Assembly: GCA_021817945.1 (NCBI GenBank)
Contig: JAKAFL010000008.1
Location: 1-64,000, forward strand
Source: a bacterium
Lineage (GTDB): Bacteria > Verrucomicrobiota > Verrucomicrobiia > Limisphaerales > UBA11358
Direction: 5' to 3'
Length of the DNA: 64,000 nucleotides
Numbering within the stretch: position 1 is the first letter of the stretch; each line of letters opens with the position of its first letter. The notes under the pieces are model-generated. The model was given only the letters and a program-made list of their open reading frames with translations. It made no database searches and was not told the origin of the DNA. Made by a program: the position numbers and the translations under genes. Of the stretch, positions 19,567 through 27,826 are shown piece by piece.

Positions 19567-20445
19567 ATGCGTTTCTTCCAAATCCTGATCATTTTGGGAT
19601 CCATGGCCGGACTGTCTGCCTTTGCGCAGGTGACCGTGGATTTGAAGCTGGATCAAACCGAGTATCTGCCCGGGGAATCCATTCCCCTCGAGGTCCGCAT
19701 CACCAATCTCAGTGGTCAACAATTGCATTTTGGCGACGTGCCTGGATGGCTGACCTTTGAAGTGGAAAGCTCGGATGGGTTTGATGTGGTGAAGGATTCC
19801 GAAGTGGAGACCCCCGGGGCGTTTGATTTGCTTTCCTCCCAATCCGGCACCTTGCACGTGGACATTGCCCCTCATTTTGAATTGGCCCGGATTGGACATT
19901 TCAAGGTCACCGCCTTTTTGCATATCAAGAGCTGGAATTCCAACATCACCAGTTCCAAGGCAGAATTTGACATTGTCAGCGGGGTAAAGGTCTGGTCCCA
20001 GCCTTTTGGGATGCCTGCTGTTTCGGGACCTCCTGAGATGCGTGAGTACAGCCTGTATAAAGCGAATTACCTCCGCCAGCAATTGCGGCTTTACCTGCAA
20101 TTGAGCGACACAAGTGAAGTACGCCTTTACAAGGTGTTTGCCTTGGGTCCCATGGTTTCCTTCGGTTACCCGGAGGAGCAGGTGGACCAGCACAGCCAGC
20201 TCCACGTTTTGTGGCAGACCGGGGCGCAAACCTTCAGCTATTGCGTTGTCTCACCCCTTGGTGAGGTGGTGGAGCGCAACGAATATAAAATCACCGACGA
20301 CCGGCCCAAATTGCAAATCACCGATCTGGGCGATGTGGTGGTGAAAGGCGGGCTTAAGCAGGTGCCCGATTCGGATATCCCGCTGGTTTTGCCTCCCAGC
20401 GCCGTGCCTGCCAACCTTCCTCCAGCGCCTCCCGCAAGCAAATGA
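19567..20445 (+). CDS. Secreted protein of unknown function
   Basis: From the chosen Met the protein of 292 residues starts MRFFQILIILGSMAGLSAFAQ, a clear signal peptide. A beta-rich region follows (VTVDLKLDQTEYLPGESIPLEVRITNLSG), resembling Ig-like or alpha-2-macroglobulin MG-type domains that open with Y-L-P-G-E. The C-terminus is Pro-rich (PLVLPPSAVPANLPPAPPASK). An upstream in-frame ATG at 19468 overlaps the GH57 gene and would bury the signal peptide, so I reject it. The role is unknown, possibly in the envelope. It ends 7 bases before the miniature inverted-repeat element. Confidence 0.75.
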   Translation: MRFFQILIILGSMAGLSAFAQVTVDLKLDQTEYLPGESIPLEVRITNLSGQQLHFGDVPGWLTFEVESSDGFDVVKDSEVETPGAFDLLSSQSGTLHVDIAPHFELARIGHFKVTAFLHIKSWNSNITSSKAEFDIVSGVKVWSQPFGMPAVSGPPEMREYSLYKANYLRQQLRLYLQLSDTSEVRLYKVFALGPMVSFGYPEEQVDQHSQLHVLWQTGAQTFSYCVVSPLGEVVERNEYKITDDRPKLQITDLGDVVVKGGLKQVPDSDIPLVLPPSAVPANLPPAPPASK

Positions 20446-20452
20446 GACGGGT

Positions 20453-20623
20453 TTAACCCGAAAAGCGAAATTCAAAAGGCCAATCTGCCCCAATCTACCG
20501 GGCGCAAACTCTTTGGAAAAATCTCACCAGACCGCCTTGGGTATGGTTTCGGTTTTTCCAAAGAGTTTCCACTCCAGCATCTTGTTGCATCTTGACCTTT
20601 TCAATTTCGCTTTTCGGGCTTAA
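20453..20623 (+). mobile_element. TTAA-flanked miniature inverted-repeat element, copy 1
   Basis: 171 bp bounded by TTAA at 20453-20456 and 20620-20623. The ends are near-perfect inverted repeats of about 30 bp. The left end reads CCCGAAAAGCGAAATTCAAA from 20457 and the right end is its complement (GAAAAGGTC variant near 20590-20619). It lies between two convergent genes, and its right TTAA supplies the stop codon of the next minus-strand gene. It has no coding capacity. Copy 2 at 48455-48541 has the same ends and the same subterminal CTCCAGCAT-TTG motif. Confidence 0.75.
20506..20568. repeat. Perfect 16-bp palindrome nested inside the miniature element
   Basis: AAACTCTTTGGAAAAA (20506-20521) and its exact complement (20553-20568) flank a 31-base loop. 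This hairpin occupies the part of copy 1 that is absent from copy 2, so it looks like an insertion of one palindrome into another. Confidence 0.8.
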
Positions 20624-21708
20624 TTCTGGAGGTTATCCACGGAACTGCAGTACTGCTCCACATCCTGCTGCACCATCCGCGCGCGCGTGACGGCATTGTC
20701 CTGGGTTTCACCAAAAAAAGATTTCAGGGTGATGCGCACGGCCGCAATGTTGTCGCCATTCCGGTCGGTCAAGGGCATGGTGACGATGACCGTGCCATGG
20801 TCAAAGCCCAGCGAAACGGTTCCATTTTCAATGGCCAATTTCTCAGCATCACTTCCGTTCTTGCCAAGATCGGAAGGATTTTTACTGGCAATGACCCTGG
20901 GCGCATTGGCGCCGTTCTGGGTGTAGATTTTGATATCCACCAACTTGGGACGGCCCGCGATGATATCGTTTACGATCTGCTGGGCGGCAGGCACCAAGGG
21001 GGTGTAGGTGACGGTGGAATTGCCGAAATAGGTGACAGAATCGGATTTGGTCCAAAATCCAATCATTCCCTCCGGGTTGGTGGCGCCGCTATCAGTGATG
21101 GTGGGAAGCACCTTTTGTCCATCCACATAGCAACTGATATAAGTGCCAGTGCAATCCAGTTTGATTTGGTGCCAGGTGTTGGCATCCACAGCCAGGGGCA
21201 GTTTTACCGGTGAAACCAAGTCTCCGTTCACTATTTTGTAAAAAGCGATATTTTTACCCAGGACACTGACGCGCAAGACGTAGAAATTGGAGGAATTCTG
21301 GTACCTAAAGACAAGGCCGGCCATTTGTTCCACTGCGCCAGTGACCACCTCAAAACGCGTTTCGAAAGTGAAGTCCTTGAAGGGTTGATTGGTATAAACG
21401 AGGATGGGATAGCGTTCATCCGTGGTATCCTGGCTGGTTTGGGCCAGAACCCAGCCTGGATTCAGCAGCAATTGATGGGTGCCATAGGCTTGAAACTGGC
21501 TGGGGACCTGGGCTGAGACGATTTTCCAGACGGGCGGCACGCCACCACCATGCAAAACCGGCAGAAAATGCGGGGGAACGGATCCTTCCGCATCCTCGCC
21601 GAAATTAAAACTCAAAGTGGCAGCCAAGGAGGGCAGAGCGCACCACAAAGCCAGAACGACGAACATGGAAACCTTTGACAGCATGCGCGGGAAGGGTACC
21701 AGAACCAT
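20620..21708 (-). CDS. Secreted LamG/concanavalin-like domain protein
   Basis: Function unknown. The N-terminus carries a signal peptide (LSKVSMFVVLALWCALPSLAA). Residues about 45-245 form a beta-sandwich reminiscent of LamG or DUF1080-type folds. They include FKDFTFETRFEVVTG, AGLVFRYQNSSNFYVLRVSV, TWHQIKLDCTGTYISCYVDG and GMIGFWTKSDSVTYFGN. A distinct C-terminal domain (about 250-362, IVNDIIAGRPKLVDIKIYTQ onward) follows. I kept the first Met because GGGG stands four bases upstream. Its stop codon lies in the TTAA end of the miniature element, so the C-terminus may have been altered by that insertion. Confidence 0.75.
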   Translation of the reverse strand: MVLVPFPRMLSKVSMFVVLALWCALPSLAATLSFNFGEDAEGSVPPHFLPVLHGGGVPPVWKIVSAQVPSQFQAYGTHQLLLNPGWVLAQTSQDTTDERYPILVYTNQPFKDFTFETRFEVVTGAVEQMAGLVFRYQNSSNFYVLRVSVLGKNIAFYKIVNGDLVSPVKLPLAVDANTWHQIKLDCTGTYISCYVDGQKVLPTITDSGATNPEGMIGFWTKSDSVTYFGNSTVTYTPLVPAAQQIVNDIIAGRPKLVDIKIYTQNGANAPRVIASKNPSDLGKNGSDAEKLAIENGTVSLGFDHGTVIVTMPLTDRNGDNIAAVRITLKSFFGETQDNAVTRARMVQQDVEQYCSSVDNLQN

Positions 21709-21805
21709 TTACCCCAGCCAAAAGCATTTTGAAAACCACCCTTGGGCGATTGTTTGCCGTGGGTGGGAAGGGGTTTTCAGACCTTGAGGGAGGCCTTGTT
21801 GGGCC

Positions 21806-22852
21806 TTATTGAATACGGGCCAGAATCTGGTCTGTGATTGTTTTCACAGCGGCTTCAGCCTCGGGATCCGGGGTGGGGCCGGACTCGGCTTTGGCGGGAA
21901 CCTGGCAAGTCACGCCGGGGCGCCATTCATCATTGTCGCACAATTCACATTCCTTGAGTCCGTGGCGTGGGTCCGGTATGCCGAGGCTTTGTTTGATTTT
22001 GAGGAGGTCCTTGAGCTGGCCTGGTGTCATGGTGTTGGCCGGCTTGCCCACCTGGGCAGTCACAAGGATGGTTCTGCAATAGGCCTCCAGAATTTCCATT
22101 TTGAAATAGGCATCCTCCACGTTGTTGTGGCTCCAGGAGACGACCCCGTGATTGGCCATGAGAATGGTGTTGTGCTTATCCACCAACTCAGCCACAAGCT
22201 GGCCCATTTCGGGCGTGCCGGGAGTGCGGTATGGCGCAATGGCGACTGAGGCAAAAACCTCAAATTCGGGAATCATGCAGGTGGGAGGCAAAACTCCAGC
22301 AACGGCAAAACCCGTGGAATAAGGGGGATGACAGTGGCAGGTGGCCAGCGCCTTGGGCTGCCGCTTCATGATCTGCAAATGCATGAGAATCTCACTGGTC
22401 CGCTTCTTGGCGCCAGCCAATTGGTTCCCATCAAAATCCACCAGGCACATGTCCTCCGGCTTCATGAAGCCCTTGCTCACCAAGGTGGGTGTGCAGAGGG
22501 CAATATCCTCCCCGACACGGATGGCGATATTGCCGCCGTTGCCGTCCACGTACTCCCGCTGCCAGAGGCGGCGACCGATATCACAAAGCTGCTCCTTGAG
22601 TGCCTGGGCATGGGCGGAATGGAAAAAGGCCTCCAGCTCGGCCTTGGAGGATTTGGAGCTCAGAGGTTTGGCAGGCGCCGCCGGAGCTGTGGCAGGCGAC
22701 CCACCAGCACCAGCCCGCATTCCACCGGCCTGCAATTCATGCAAAAAATCACGCGCTGACGGGGTAAGAATGACGTCGCCGGGCAATTGCTTCCAATCCC
22801 TGCCTTCGCGCACCATTTCCTGCAAATCGCGGATACTGATCACTTGGCTCAT
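21806..22852 (-). CDS. Microcompartment class II aldolase (fuculose/rhamnulose-1-phosphate type)
   Basis: Zinc aldolase predicted to split L-fuculose-1-P or L-rhamnulose-1-P into DHAP and L-lactaldehyde. The aldolase/adducin core (about residues 80-275) shows GNGGNIAIRV, TSEILMHLQI (general acid/base Glu), ATCHCHPPYS (two Zn His) and LMANHGVVSW (third His). The 348-residue protein is long because it has extra ends: an N-terminal helix region with LTPSARDFLHEL, an Ala/Pro/Ser linker, and a C-terminal tail DPEAEAAVKTITDQILARIQ. That tail resembles the amphipathic encapsulation peptides that dock on shell proteins. It is the last gene of the microcompartment operon, 3 bases after a BMC-P gene. 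Confidence 0.93.
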   Translation of the reverse strand: MSQVISIRDLQEMVREGRDWKQLPGDVILTPSARDFLHELQAGGMRAGAGGSPATAPAAPAKPLSSKSSKAELEAFFHSAHAQALKEQLCDIGRRLWQREYVDGNGGNIAIRVGEDIALCTPTLVSKGFMKPEDMCLVDFDGNQLAGAKKRTSEILMHLQIMKRQPKALATCHCHPPYSTGFAVAGVLPPTCMIPEFEVFASVAIAPYRTPGTPEMGQLVAELVDKHNTILMANHGVVSWSHNNVEDAYFKMEILEAYCRTILVTAQVGKPANTMTPGQLKDLLKIKQSLGIPDPRHGLKECELCDNDEWRPGVTCQVPAKAESGPTPDPEAEAAVKTITDQILARIQ

Positions 22853-22855
22853 AAT

Positions 22856-23161
22856 TTATTCCTTGAATGGTCTGTAAAAAATTTCGTCCACCAGCGCGGC
22901 GCTGATGGCATCCACCGGCGTGGGTTCTTCAAAAGGCTGGGCGGCTTCGCGGCCCTCCTCAAAGCCAATCACCTGCCTTACGTTGGCGCCCAGGCTGTCA
23001 TAGACCACCAGGCTGGGGTCCTGCCCCATGACACCGGCGGCATTCAGTCCGGCAGCAAATTGCTGGCGGCTGAACGGGCTTACCAGCAGGAACCGGCCCC
23101 CGCGCAGCGTTTCCACGCTGCGGCTCAAGGTGACACGCCCCAACACAGTTCCCAGTTTCAT
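22856..23161 (-). CDS. BMC-P (EutN/CcmL) vertex shell protein 1
   Basis: Pentameric shell protein that caps the vertices of the polyhedral microcompartment. The 101-residue protein has the EutN/CcmL core (MKLGTVLGRVTLSRSVETLRGGRFLLVSPF, then DPSLVVYDSLGANVRQVIGFEEG and DAISAALVDEI). It is the most divergent of the three BMC-P proteins here, with an elongated loop between the second and third strands (QQFAAGLNAAGVMGQD). It is tightly packed between BMC-P2 (13 bases) and the aldolase (3 bases). Confidence 0.93.
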   Translation of the reverse strand: MKLGTVLGRVTLSRSVETLRGGRFLLVSPFSRQQFAAGLNAAGVMGQDPSLVVYDSLGANVRQVIGFEEGREAAQPFEEPTPVDAISAALVDEIFYRPFKE

Positions 23162-23174
23162 GCGCCAAATTTAA

Positions 23175-23453
23175 TCAAATGCGTTTGCCCGGCTCCGATT
23201 CATCCACAATACCCACCACCAGCCAGCGGACGGGACTTTTATCGTCACCCACCGCCTTGCGGGCGGCCAGGCCATCGGATGATAAAACCACTTCCTGGTG
23301 CATGCCGGCACCATGGCTATCAATGGCAATGATCGGGTTGCCCTCCGGCTCTCCGCCCGCCCCAACCGGCTGGCAAATCACCAATCTCCAGCCTTCCAGG
23401 CTGGGGTGTTTGCGGGTGGCAACCATGTTGCCCTCGACTCGTGCGAGCAACAT
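23175..23453 (-). CDS. BMC-P (EutN/CcmL) vertex shell protein 2
   Basis: Vertex pentamer protein of 92 residues from Met 23453 (MLLARVEGNMVATRKHPSL), then GWRLVICQPV, GNPIIAIDSHGAGMHQEVVLSSDG and PVRWLVVGIVDE. An upstream in-frame Met at 23522 would add a segment with no counterpart in the family, so I reject it. It resembles BMC-P3 (shared LARVEG-x-VVATRK pattern), which suggests duplication within the locus. It lies 106 bases after the aldehyde dehydrogenase gene. Confidence 0.93.
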   Translation of the reverse strand: MLLARVEGNMVATRKHPSLEGWRLVICQPVGAGGEPEGNPIIAIDSHGAGMHQEVVLSSDGLAARKAVGDDKSPVRWLVVGIVDESEPGKRI

Positions 23454-23559
23454 AAAATCATTCCTGAAAAATACACTCGCCCCGGTTTTCCAACCGGGCA
23501 GGTTTTCCTGCATGCAAAACATGCGCGCTGTTGACCAAGCCTGGCGATCCCATAAGTCA

Positions 23560-25071
23560 TCAATAGATGCGCAAATTATCCACCATCACGCACCGGCGCA
23601 CCCGGGTGAAGGTGCGGGGATTGGTAATGCCTTCCCCTGTGGGGGTGGCGATGGAGTAACTGAGGTAGCCTTCACCTCCCAGTCCCAGTCCGGCCATGCA
23701 AGGCCCGTTTTTCACAAAAATGGTGGTGTCCAGGGCCCGGGCCATGGCCGTCATGTTTTCCACGTCGTGAGAGTGGATGATGCTGGTGTGCTTGTATCCG
23801 TGCTCTGCTTCGAGCGAGCGTGATATTCCCTCCTCCACGCTTTTGACCCGGACGATGGGCAGGAAAGGCATCATTTGTTCTTCCACCACGAACGGGTGTT
23901 GGGCATCCGTTTCTGCAAACAACAACTGGGTTTGAGGAGGCAGGCTGATGCCGGCGGCATCGGCCAGCACCTTGGGGTCCTTGCCGATGAAATCGCGATT
24001 GACGCTGGCATGGGCGCAGCCTCCCCCCTGCCCTTCCTTGAATGAAAAAGCCGCCTTGGTCAACTGCGCGAGTTGCTGGCTGTTCAATTTGACGGCGCCA
24101 AAACCGGCCATTTTTTCCATTAGCTTGTCGGCGGTGTTTTCGAGGACAAAAACCTCTTTCTCGCCGATGCAGAGGAGATTGTTGTCGAAGGCGGCGCCTT
24201 CCACTATGGCCCGTGCCGCGCGGGTGGTGCAGCAGGTGTCATCCACGAAAACCGGGGGATTGCCCGGTCCGGCGCAAATGGCACGCTTTCCGGTCTGCAT
24301 GGCGGCTTTTACCACGGCGGGACCGCCGGTGACCAGCAAGAGTCTGACTTGTTCGCTCTTGCACAAGGCATTGAAGGAATCAAGCGTGGGTTTTTCAATG
24401 GTGCAGGCTATGTTCTCGATGCCTGTTTCCCGGTAAATGGCTTCGTTATAGGCGCGCACGGCCATGGCGGCGCAGCGGGCGGCTCCCGGGTGAGGATTGA
24501 AAACCACGGCGTTGCCGGCAGCCACAATGTTCACAATGTTGCCGCTGAGCGTGGGGATGGAATGAGTGCTGGGAGTGACCGCCCCCACCACGCCAAAGGG
24601 CGTGTACTCCTCCAAAGTGATTCCATGATCCCCGCTTCTTCCGTCTGGACGAAGCCAGTCAACCCCTGGGACGAGCTTGATGATCTGCAACTTGGCCACT
24701 TTGTGATCCAGCCGTCCGATCTTGGTTTCCTCAAATTCAATTTTACCCCACGGCTCGGCGTTGCGGTCTGCCATGGCCTTGACGATTTCCTCGATTTTAC
24801 GGCGCGCCGCCATGCCTTTTTTCTGGAGCTGGAGATAGGCTTCCTGGGCGGCAACGCAGGCCTCGGCCGCGTCCTGGAAAACCCCAAACCTGCCGCGCAA
24901 CGGCACAGTTTCCCCCGACACAGTCCGGCTCTGGCATGAGCAGGCGGGCTTATCCGCACTGGTGGAGGGTGCTTGGGATGGCTTGGGGGTGGCCACGGCG
25001 CCGACTCCATCCAGTTTGCCCAGAACATCGGCCACGACTTCGCGAATCAGACTTTCATTCAACACGCTCAT
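23560..25071 (-). CDS. Microcompartment CoA-acylating aldehyde dehydrogenase (PduP/EutE-like)
   Basis: Oxidises an aldehyde, here probably L-lactaldehyde, to the acyl-CoA with NAD+. The 503-residue protein begins with a short amphipathic helix (LIREVVADVLGKLDGV) and an Ala/Pro/Ser linker (to about residue 48), which is the classic N-terminal encapsulation peptide. The dehydrogenase core shows GVVGAVTPSTHSIPTLSGN, AGPGNPPVFVDDTC and the catalytic Cys in FDNNLLCIGEKEVFVLEN near residue 285. The linker contains an unusual CSC. It is the signature enzyme of the locus, between BMC-P2 and BMC-P3. Confidence 0.96.
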   Translation of the reverse strand: MSVLNESLIREVVADVLGKLDGVGAVATPKPSQAPSTSADKPACSCQSRTVSGETVPLRGRFGVFQDAAEACVAAQEAYLQLQKKGMAARRKIEEIVKAMADRNAEPWGKIEFEETKIGRLDHKVAKLQIIKLVPGVDWLRPDGRSGDHGITLEEYTPFGVVGAVTPSTHSIPTLSGNIVNIVAAGNAVVFNPHPGAARCAAMAVRAYNEAIYRETGIENIACTIEKPTLDSFNALCKSEQVRLLLVTGGPAVVKAAMQTGKRAICAGPGNPPVFVDDTCCTTRAARAIVEGAAFDNNLLCIGEKEVFVLENTADKLMEKMAGFGAVKLNSQQLAQLTKAAFSFKEGQGGGCAHASVNRDFIGKDPKVLADAAGISLPPQTQLLFAETDAQHPFVVEEQMMPFLPIVRVKSVEEGISRSLEAEHGYKHTSIIHSHDVENMTAMARALDTTIFVKNGPCMAGLGLGGEGYLSYSIATPTGEGITNPRTFTRVRRCVMVDNLRIY

Positions 25072-25111
25072 AAATTGGACTTTTCAGGCATTGACATTGG
25101 CAGCAAGGCAA

Positions 25112-25423
25112 TCAGGCGCGGGAAGTGAAAATGGTTTTGCCCAGCACATCCACGCCGTCCACGATTCCTATGACCACGGCATCCACCGGGGCTTCCTTCA
25201 TGCCAGGCGCCAACCGCGCGCTGCTGCCCTGGCAGAACAACACCATTTCCCCCTCGCCGCATCCGAGGCTGTCCACGGCCACAATGGTGTTGGTTCCCGG
25301 CCGGAACCGCGTGGGGTCCTTTTCATCCACCAATTGCGGGCGCAAGATCAAGAGTTTGCGGCCCGACATGTTCGGGTCTTTTTTGGTGGCCACCACCTGG
25401 CCTTCAACGCGGGCGAGAAACAT
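25112..25423 (-). CDS. BMC-P (EutN/CcmL) vertex shell protein 3
   Basis: Vertex pentamer protein of 103 residues, starting MFLARVEGQVVATKKDPNM at 25423 (another Met lies two codons upstream). Core motifs are GRKLLILRPQLVDE, NTIVAVDSLGCGEGEMVLFCQGSSAR and DAVVIGIVDGVDVLGK, typical of the EutN family. It is closest to BMC-P2 within the locus. The gene precedes the aldehyde dehydrogenase by 40 bases. Confidence 0.94.
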   Translation of the reverse strand: MFLARVEGQVVATKKDPNMSGRKLLILRPQLVDEKDPTRFRPGTNTIVAVDSLGCGEGEMVLFCQGSSARLAPGMKEAPVDAVVIGIVDGVDVLGKTIFTSRA

Positions 25424-25507
25424 AAGCAATCCAAGCTTGCCGGAAAGGAAGGGAGAGCGGGGCGACCCCGAGACACCTCACCGAACCTCCGGCGGCAGCC
25501 TGGGGGG

Positions 25508-25789
25508 TTATTTTTTCTTGGGCAAAACCGCCTCAACGTCTGAATGGGGGCGCGCAATGACATGGACACTGACCAGGTCGCCTTTGATGGCCTTGATGGC
25601 TTGCGCTCCGGCGTCCGTGGCGGCTTTTACCGCCGCCACGTCACCCACCACGCAGGCGGTGACCAGGGCGTTGCCCACCTGGGTCATGGGGCCAACGAGC
25701 TCCACGTTGGCGGCTTTCAGCATGGCGTCCGTTCCCTCCACGAGGGCAACCAGTCCGCGGGTTTCAATCATTCCAATGGCTTGTGGCAT
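25508..25789 (-). CDS. BMC-H hexameric shell protein 1
   Basis: Hexagonal tile of the shell facets, a single BMC domain (93 residues). It opens PQAIGMIETRGLVALVEGTDAMLKAA, and the pore-lining loop reads TQVGNALVTAC, with Asn-Ala where many have Gly-Ser/Gly-Gly. It ends with [18 protein letters not shown] and SVHVIARPHSDVEAVLP, the C-terminal sequence shared by PduA/CcmK-type proteins. A different pore from the other two BMC-H proteins suggests a different permeability. It lies 20 bases after the acetate-kinase homologue. Confidence 0.96.
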   Translation of the reverse strand: MPQAIGMIETRGLVALVEGTDAMLKAANVELVGPMTQVGNALVTACVVGDVAAVKAATDAGAQAIKAIKGDLVSVHVIARPHSDVEAVLPKKK

Positions 25790-25809
25790 AGATTCAGTTA
25801 TTTTTGTTT

Positions 25810-27078
25810 TTAACGATTTGTGTGCAAAATGTCTGGCGCTGCGCTGGAACGGCTCGCCTGGGTTTTGGTGTCCGCAACGCGGTCATTGCCATGCGGGTGG
25901 GCCTCCAAAAACCGCCGGGCTTCCCGGGCCACGACCAATTCCTCATTGGTGGGTATGACAAAAATTTTGACGGCTGATCCTTCCGCGCTTATTTCCGATT
26001 CAGTGGCACGGGCGGCGCTATTCCGGGAGGCATCCAATTGGATGCCCAGGTTTGTGAGGTTGGCACAAATGGCCTGGCGGAGCTCGGCCCGGTTTTCTCC
26101 GGTGCCTGCCGTGAATACAATGGCATCCGCCCCATTCAGTTCAAAAAAGAATGAACCGATCCAGTGCCGCGTATTGGCCACCATCACATCCAATGCCAGT
26201 TGGGCACGCGCATTGCCCTTTTGAGCCGCATCACTCACATCACGGATGTCATTGGACACGCCGCTCAGGCCCAATAGACCCGACTGGCTGGACAACTGCT
26301 TGCGAGCGTCATTCAAAGACAAGCCCAAGGTATCCATCACATGCGGCAGGGCCTCCACGTCCAGGTCGCCCACGCGGTTGTTCTGCGGCAACCCGGATTG
26401 CGGGCTCATGCCCATGCTGGTTCCCATCGAGGCGCCATTGAGAATGCCGGTCACACTGGAACTGCCCCCCAAATGACAGGAAATCACACGCAGCGGGGCC
26501 CCAGCCACGGGCTTGCCCGGCCCATCCACATAAAGTCTCCGTGCCCGCTCTGCCACATCCGGCCTGCCTAATAACTCAGCGGAGCGTTCGGCAATGAATT
26601 TGTGGCTGGCACCATGAAATCCCCAGCGCCGCACCCCGGCTTGCACCCATGTTTCAGGAACCGCATAGCGCATGGCCGCTTCCGGGGCAAATTGGTGAAA
26701 GGCGGTTTCAAACAACCCGATCAGGGGCACGGAGGGCATGCGCCTGGCAAACAGGCGTATGCCGGTGATATAGGGCGGATTGTGGGCCGGCGCCAGACCG
26801 TTGTAATCGGCCATGGCCTGCAAAACATTTTCATCCAGACGCACGCAGCCGGTCACATTTCGAGCCACGACCGTCTTGAACCCCACGGCTGCCAGCTCGG
26901 CCTCGTCCAACAACGCCCCGGAGCTCCGCAAGGCTGCCAGGCAATCCTCAATCGCCTTTGGATAATCCGTCACCCGTTCGAATCCTCCCTTGTGGACGAG
27001 CCTTTCCCCCGCCCCGGCAAAGTCATAGAGCCGCCATTTCAATGACGTTGTCCCGATGTTGGCTACGAGGATTTTCAT
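25810..27078 (-). CDS. ackA: Acetate kinase homologue of the microcompartment locus
   Basis: Predicted acyl kinase that makes ATP from acyl-phosphate. In this pathway it probably converts lactyl-phosphate to lactate. The 422-residue protein starts MKILVANIGTTSLKWRLYDF, equivalent to the phosphate 1 motif N-x-G-S-S-S-x-K of acetate kinases with Thr-Thr replacing Ser-Ser. Other motifs are FGFHGASHK-like WGFHGASHKFIAERSAELLG, VISCHLGGSSSVTGI, DTLGLSLNDARKQLSSQSG and VFTAGTGENRAELRQAIC. Substitutions near the substrate site set it apart from a housekeeping AckA. An upstream Met at 27102 is less likely. Like PVM-type loci elsewhere, the kinase gene lies among shell genes. Confidence 0.9.
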   Translation of the reverse strand: MKILVANIGTTSLKWRLYDFAGAGERLVHKGGFERVTDYPKAIEDCLAALRSSGALLDEAELAAVGFKTVVARNVTGCVRLDENVLQAMADYNGLAPAHNPPYITGIRLFARRMPSVPLIGLFETAFHQFAPEAAMRYAVPETWVQAGVRRWGFHGASHKFIAERSAELLGRPDVAERARRLYVDGPGKPVAGAPLRVISCHLGGSSSVTGILNGASMGTSMGMSPQSGLPQNNRVGDLDVEALPHVMDTLGLSLNDARKQLSSQSGLLGLSGVSNDIRDVSDAAQKGNARAQLALDVMVANTRHWIGSFFFELNGADAIVFTAGTGENRAELRQAICANLTNLGIQLDASRNSAARATESEISAEGSAVKIFVIPTNEELVVAREARRFLEAHPHGNDRVADTKTQASRSSAAPDILHTNR

Positions 27079-27164
27079 TTGGACCCGATTTCCTTTTTCC
27101 AAAAGCCACCCGACCGAGTCAGGCGCCGCTCATGGAAAATGGGGATGGATGGAATAGGTGTATT

Positions 27165-27443
27165 TTATTCCAGCCACTTGCCCAACCCGCTCAATCCGTC
27201 ATGCGGGCGTGGTATCACCTGCACGCTCACCACGGAACCCACCTGGGCCGCGGCGGCGGCGCCGGAATCCGTGGCCGCCTTGACAGCCGCGACGTCTCCA
27301 CGGAAAAACACCGTCACATAACCGCTGCCCACCTTCTCCCAGCCCGTGATGTGGACATTGGCCGATTTCAACGCTGCATCCGCCGCTTCCACGGCTGCGC
27401 AGAACCCCTTGCATTCAATCATTCCTACCGCTTGCTTTGACAT
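27165..27443 (-). CDS. BMC-H hexameric shell protein 2
   Basis: Shell facet protein with one BMC domain (92 residues). It begins [26 protein letters not shown]. The pore loop [15 protein letters not shown] has the classical Lys-Val-Gly-Ser-Gly seen in CcmK/PduA proteins, and it ends [19 protein letters not shown]. The two Cys residues (ECKGFC) are not shared by the other BMC-H proteins here. It is the second BMC-H gene of the operon, between BMC-H3 (45 bases) and ackA (86 bases). Confidence 0.96.
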   Translation of the reverse strand: MSKQAVGMIECKGFCAAVEAADAALKSANVHITGWEKVGSGYVTVFFRGDVAAVKAATDSGAAAAAQVGSVVSVQVIPRPHDGLSGLGKWLE

Positions 27444-27488
27444 AGAATAGAATTATATATGGTTGTTGGTTCAGTGATGAAGCGGCGC

Positions 27489-27776
27489 TTACTTCTTTAC
27501 AGGCGCGGCGCCCAGAAAAGCCGCCAGCAATTCCTCGTGTGGCCGGGCGATGATGTGGGAACTGACCAATTCTCCCACCTTGGCCGCCGCCTTGGCGCCG
27601 GCATCCACGGCAGCCTTGATGCTGCCCACGTCGCCCTGGGCCAGAACCGTGATCAGCCCGCCGCCAATGGCCACGGTCTTGACCAGGGTCACGTTTGCAG
27701 CCTTGACCATGGCGTCACTGGCTTCCACGCTCCCCACATAACCTTTCGTTTCAATCATTCCCAATGCTTCACTCAT
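27489..27776 (-). CDS. BMC-H hexameric shell protein 3
   Basis: Shell facet protein with one BMC domain (95 residues). It begins SEALGMIETKGYVGSVEASDAMVKAANV. The pore loop reads TVAIGGGLITVLAQGD, a Gly-Gly-Gly pore, and it ends SSHIIARPHEELLAAFLG followed by a short Ala/Pro/Lys tail. Three different pore loops among the three BMC-H proteins (VGNA, VGSG, IGGG) suggest they are not redundant copies. The gene lies 50 bases after pduL. Confidence 0.96.
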   Translation of the reverse strand: MSEALGMIETKGYVGSVEASDAMVKAANVTLVKTVAIGGGLITVLAQGDVGSIKAAVDAGAKAAAKVGELVSSHIIARPHEELLAAFLGAAPVKK

Positions 27777-27826
27777 AATTTTTCAGGTATCGTTGTTGGT
27801 TTACCGCAATTTCAAATTCCAGTCCT

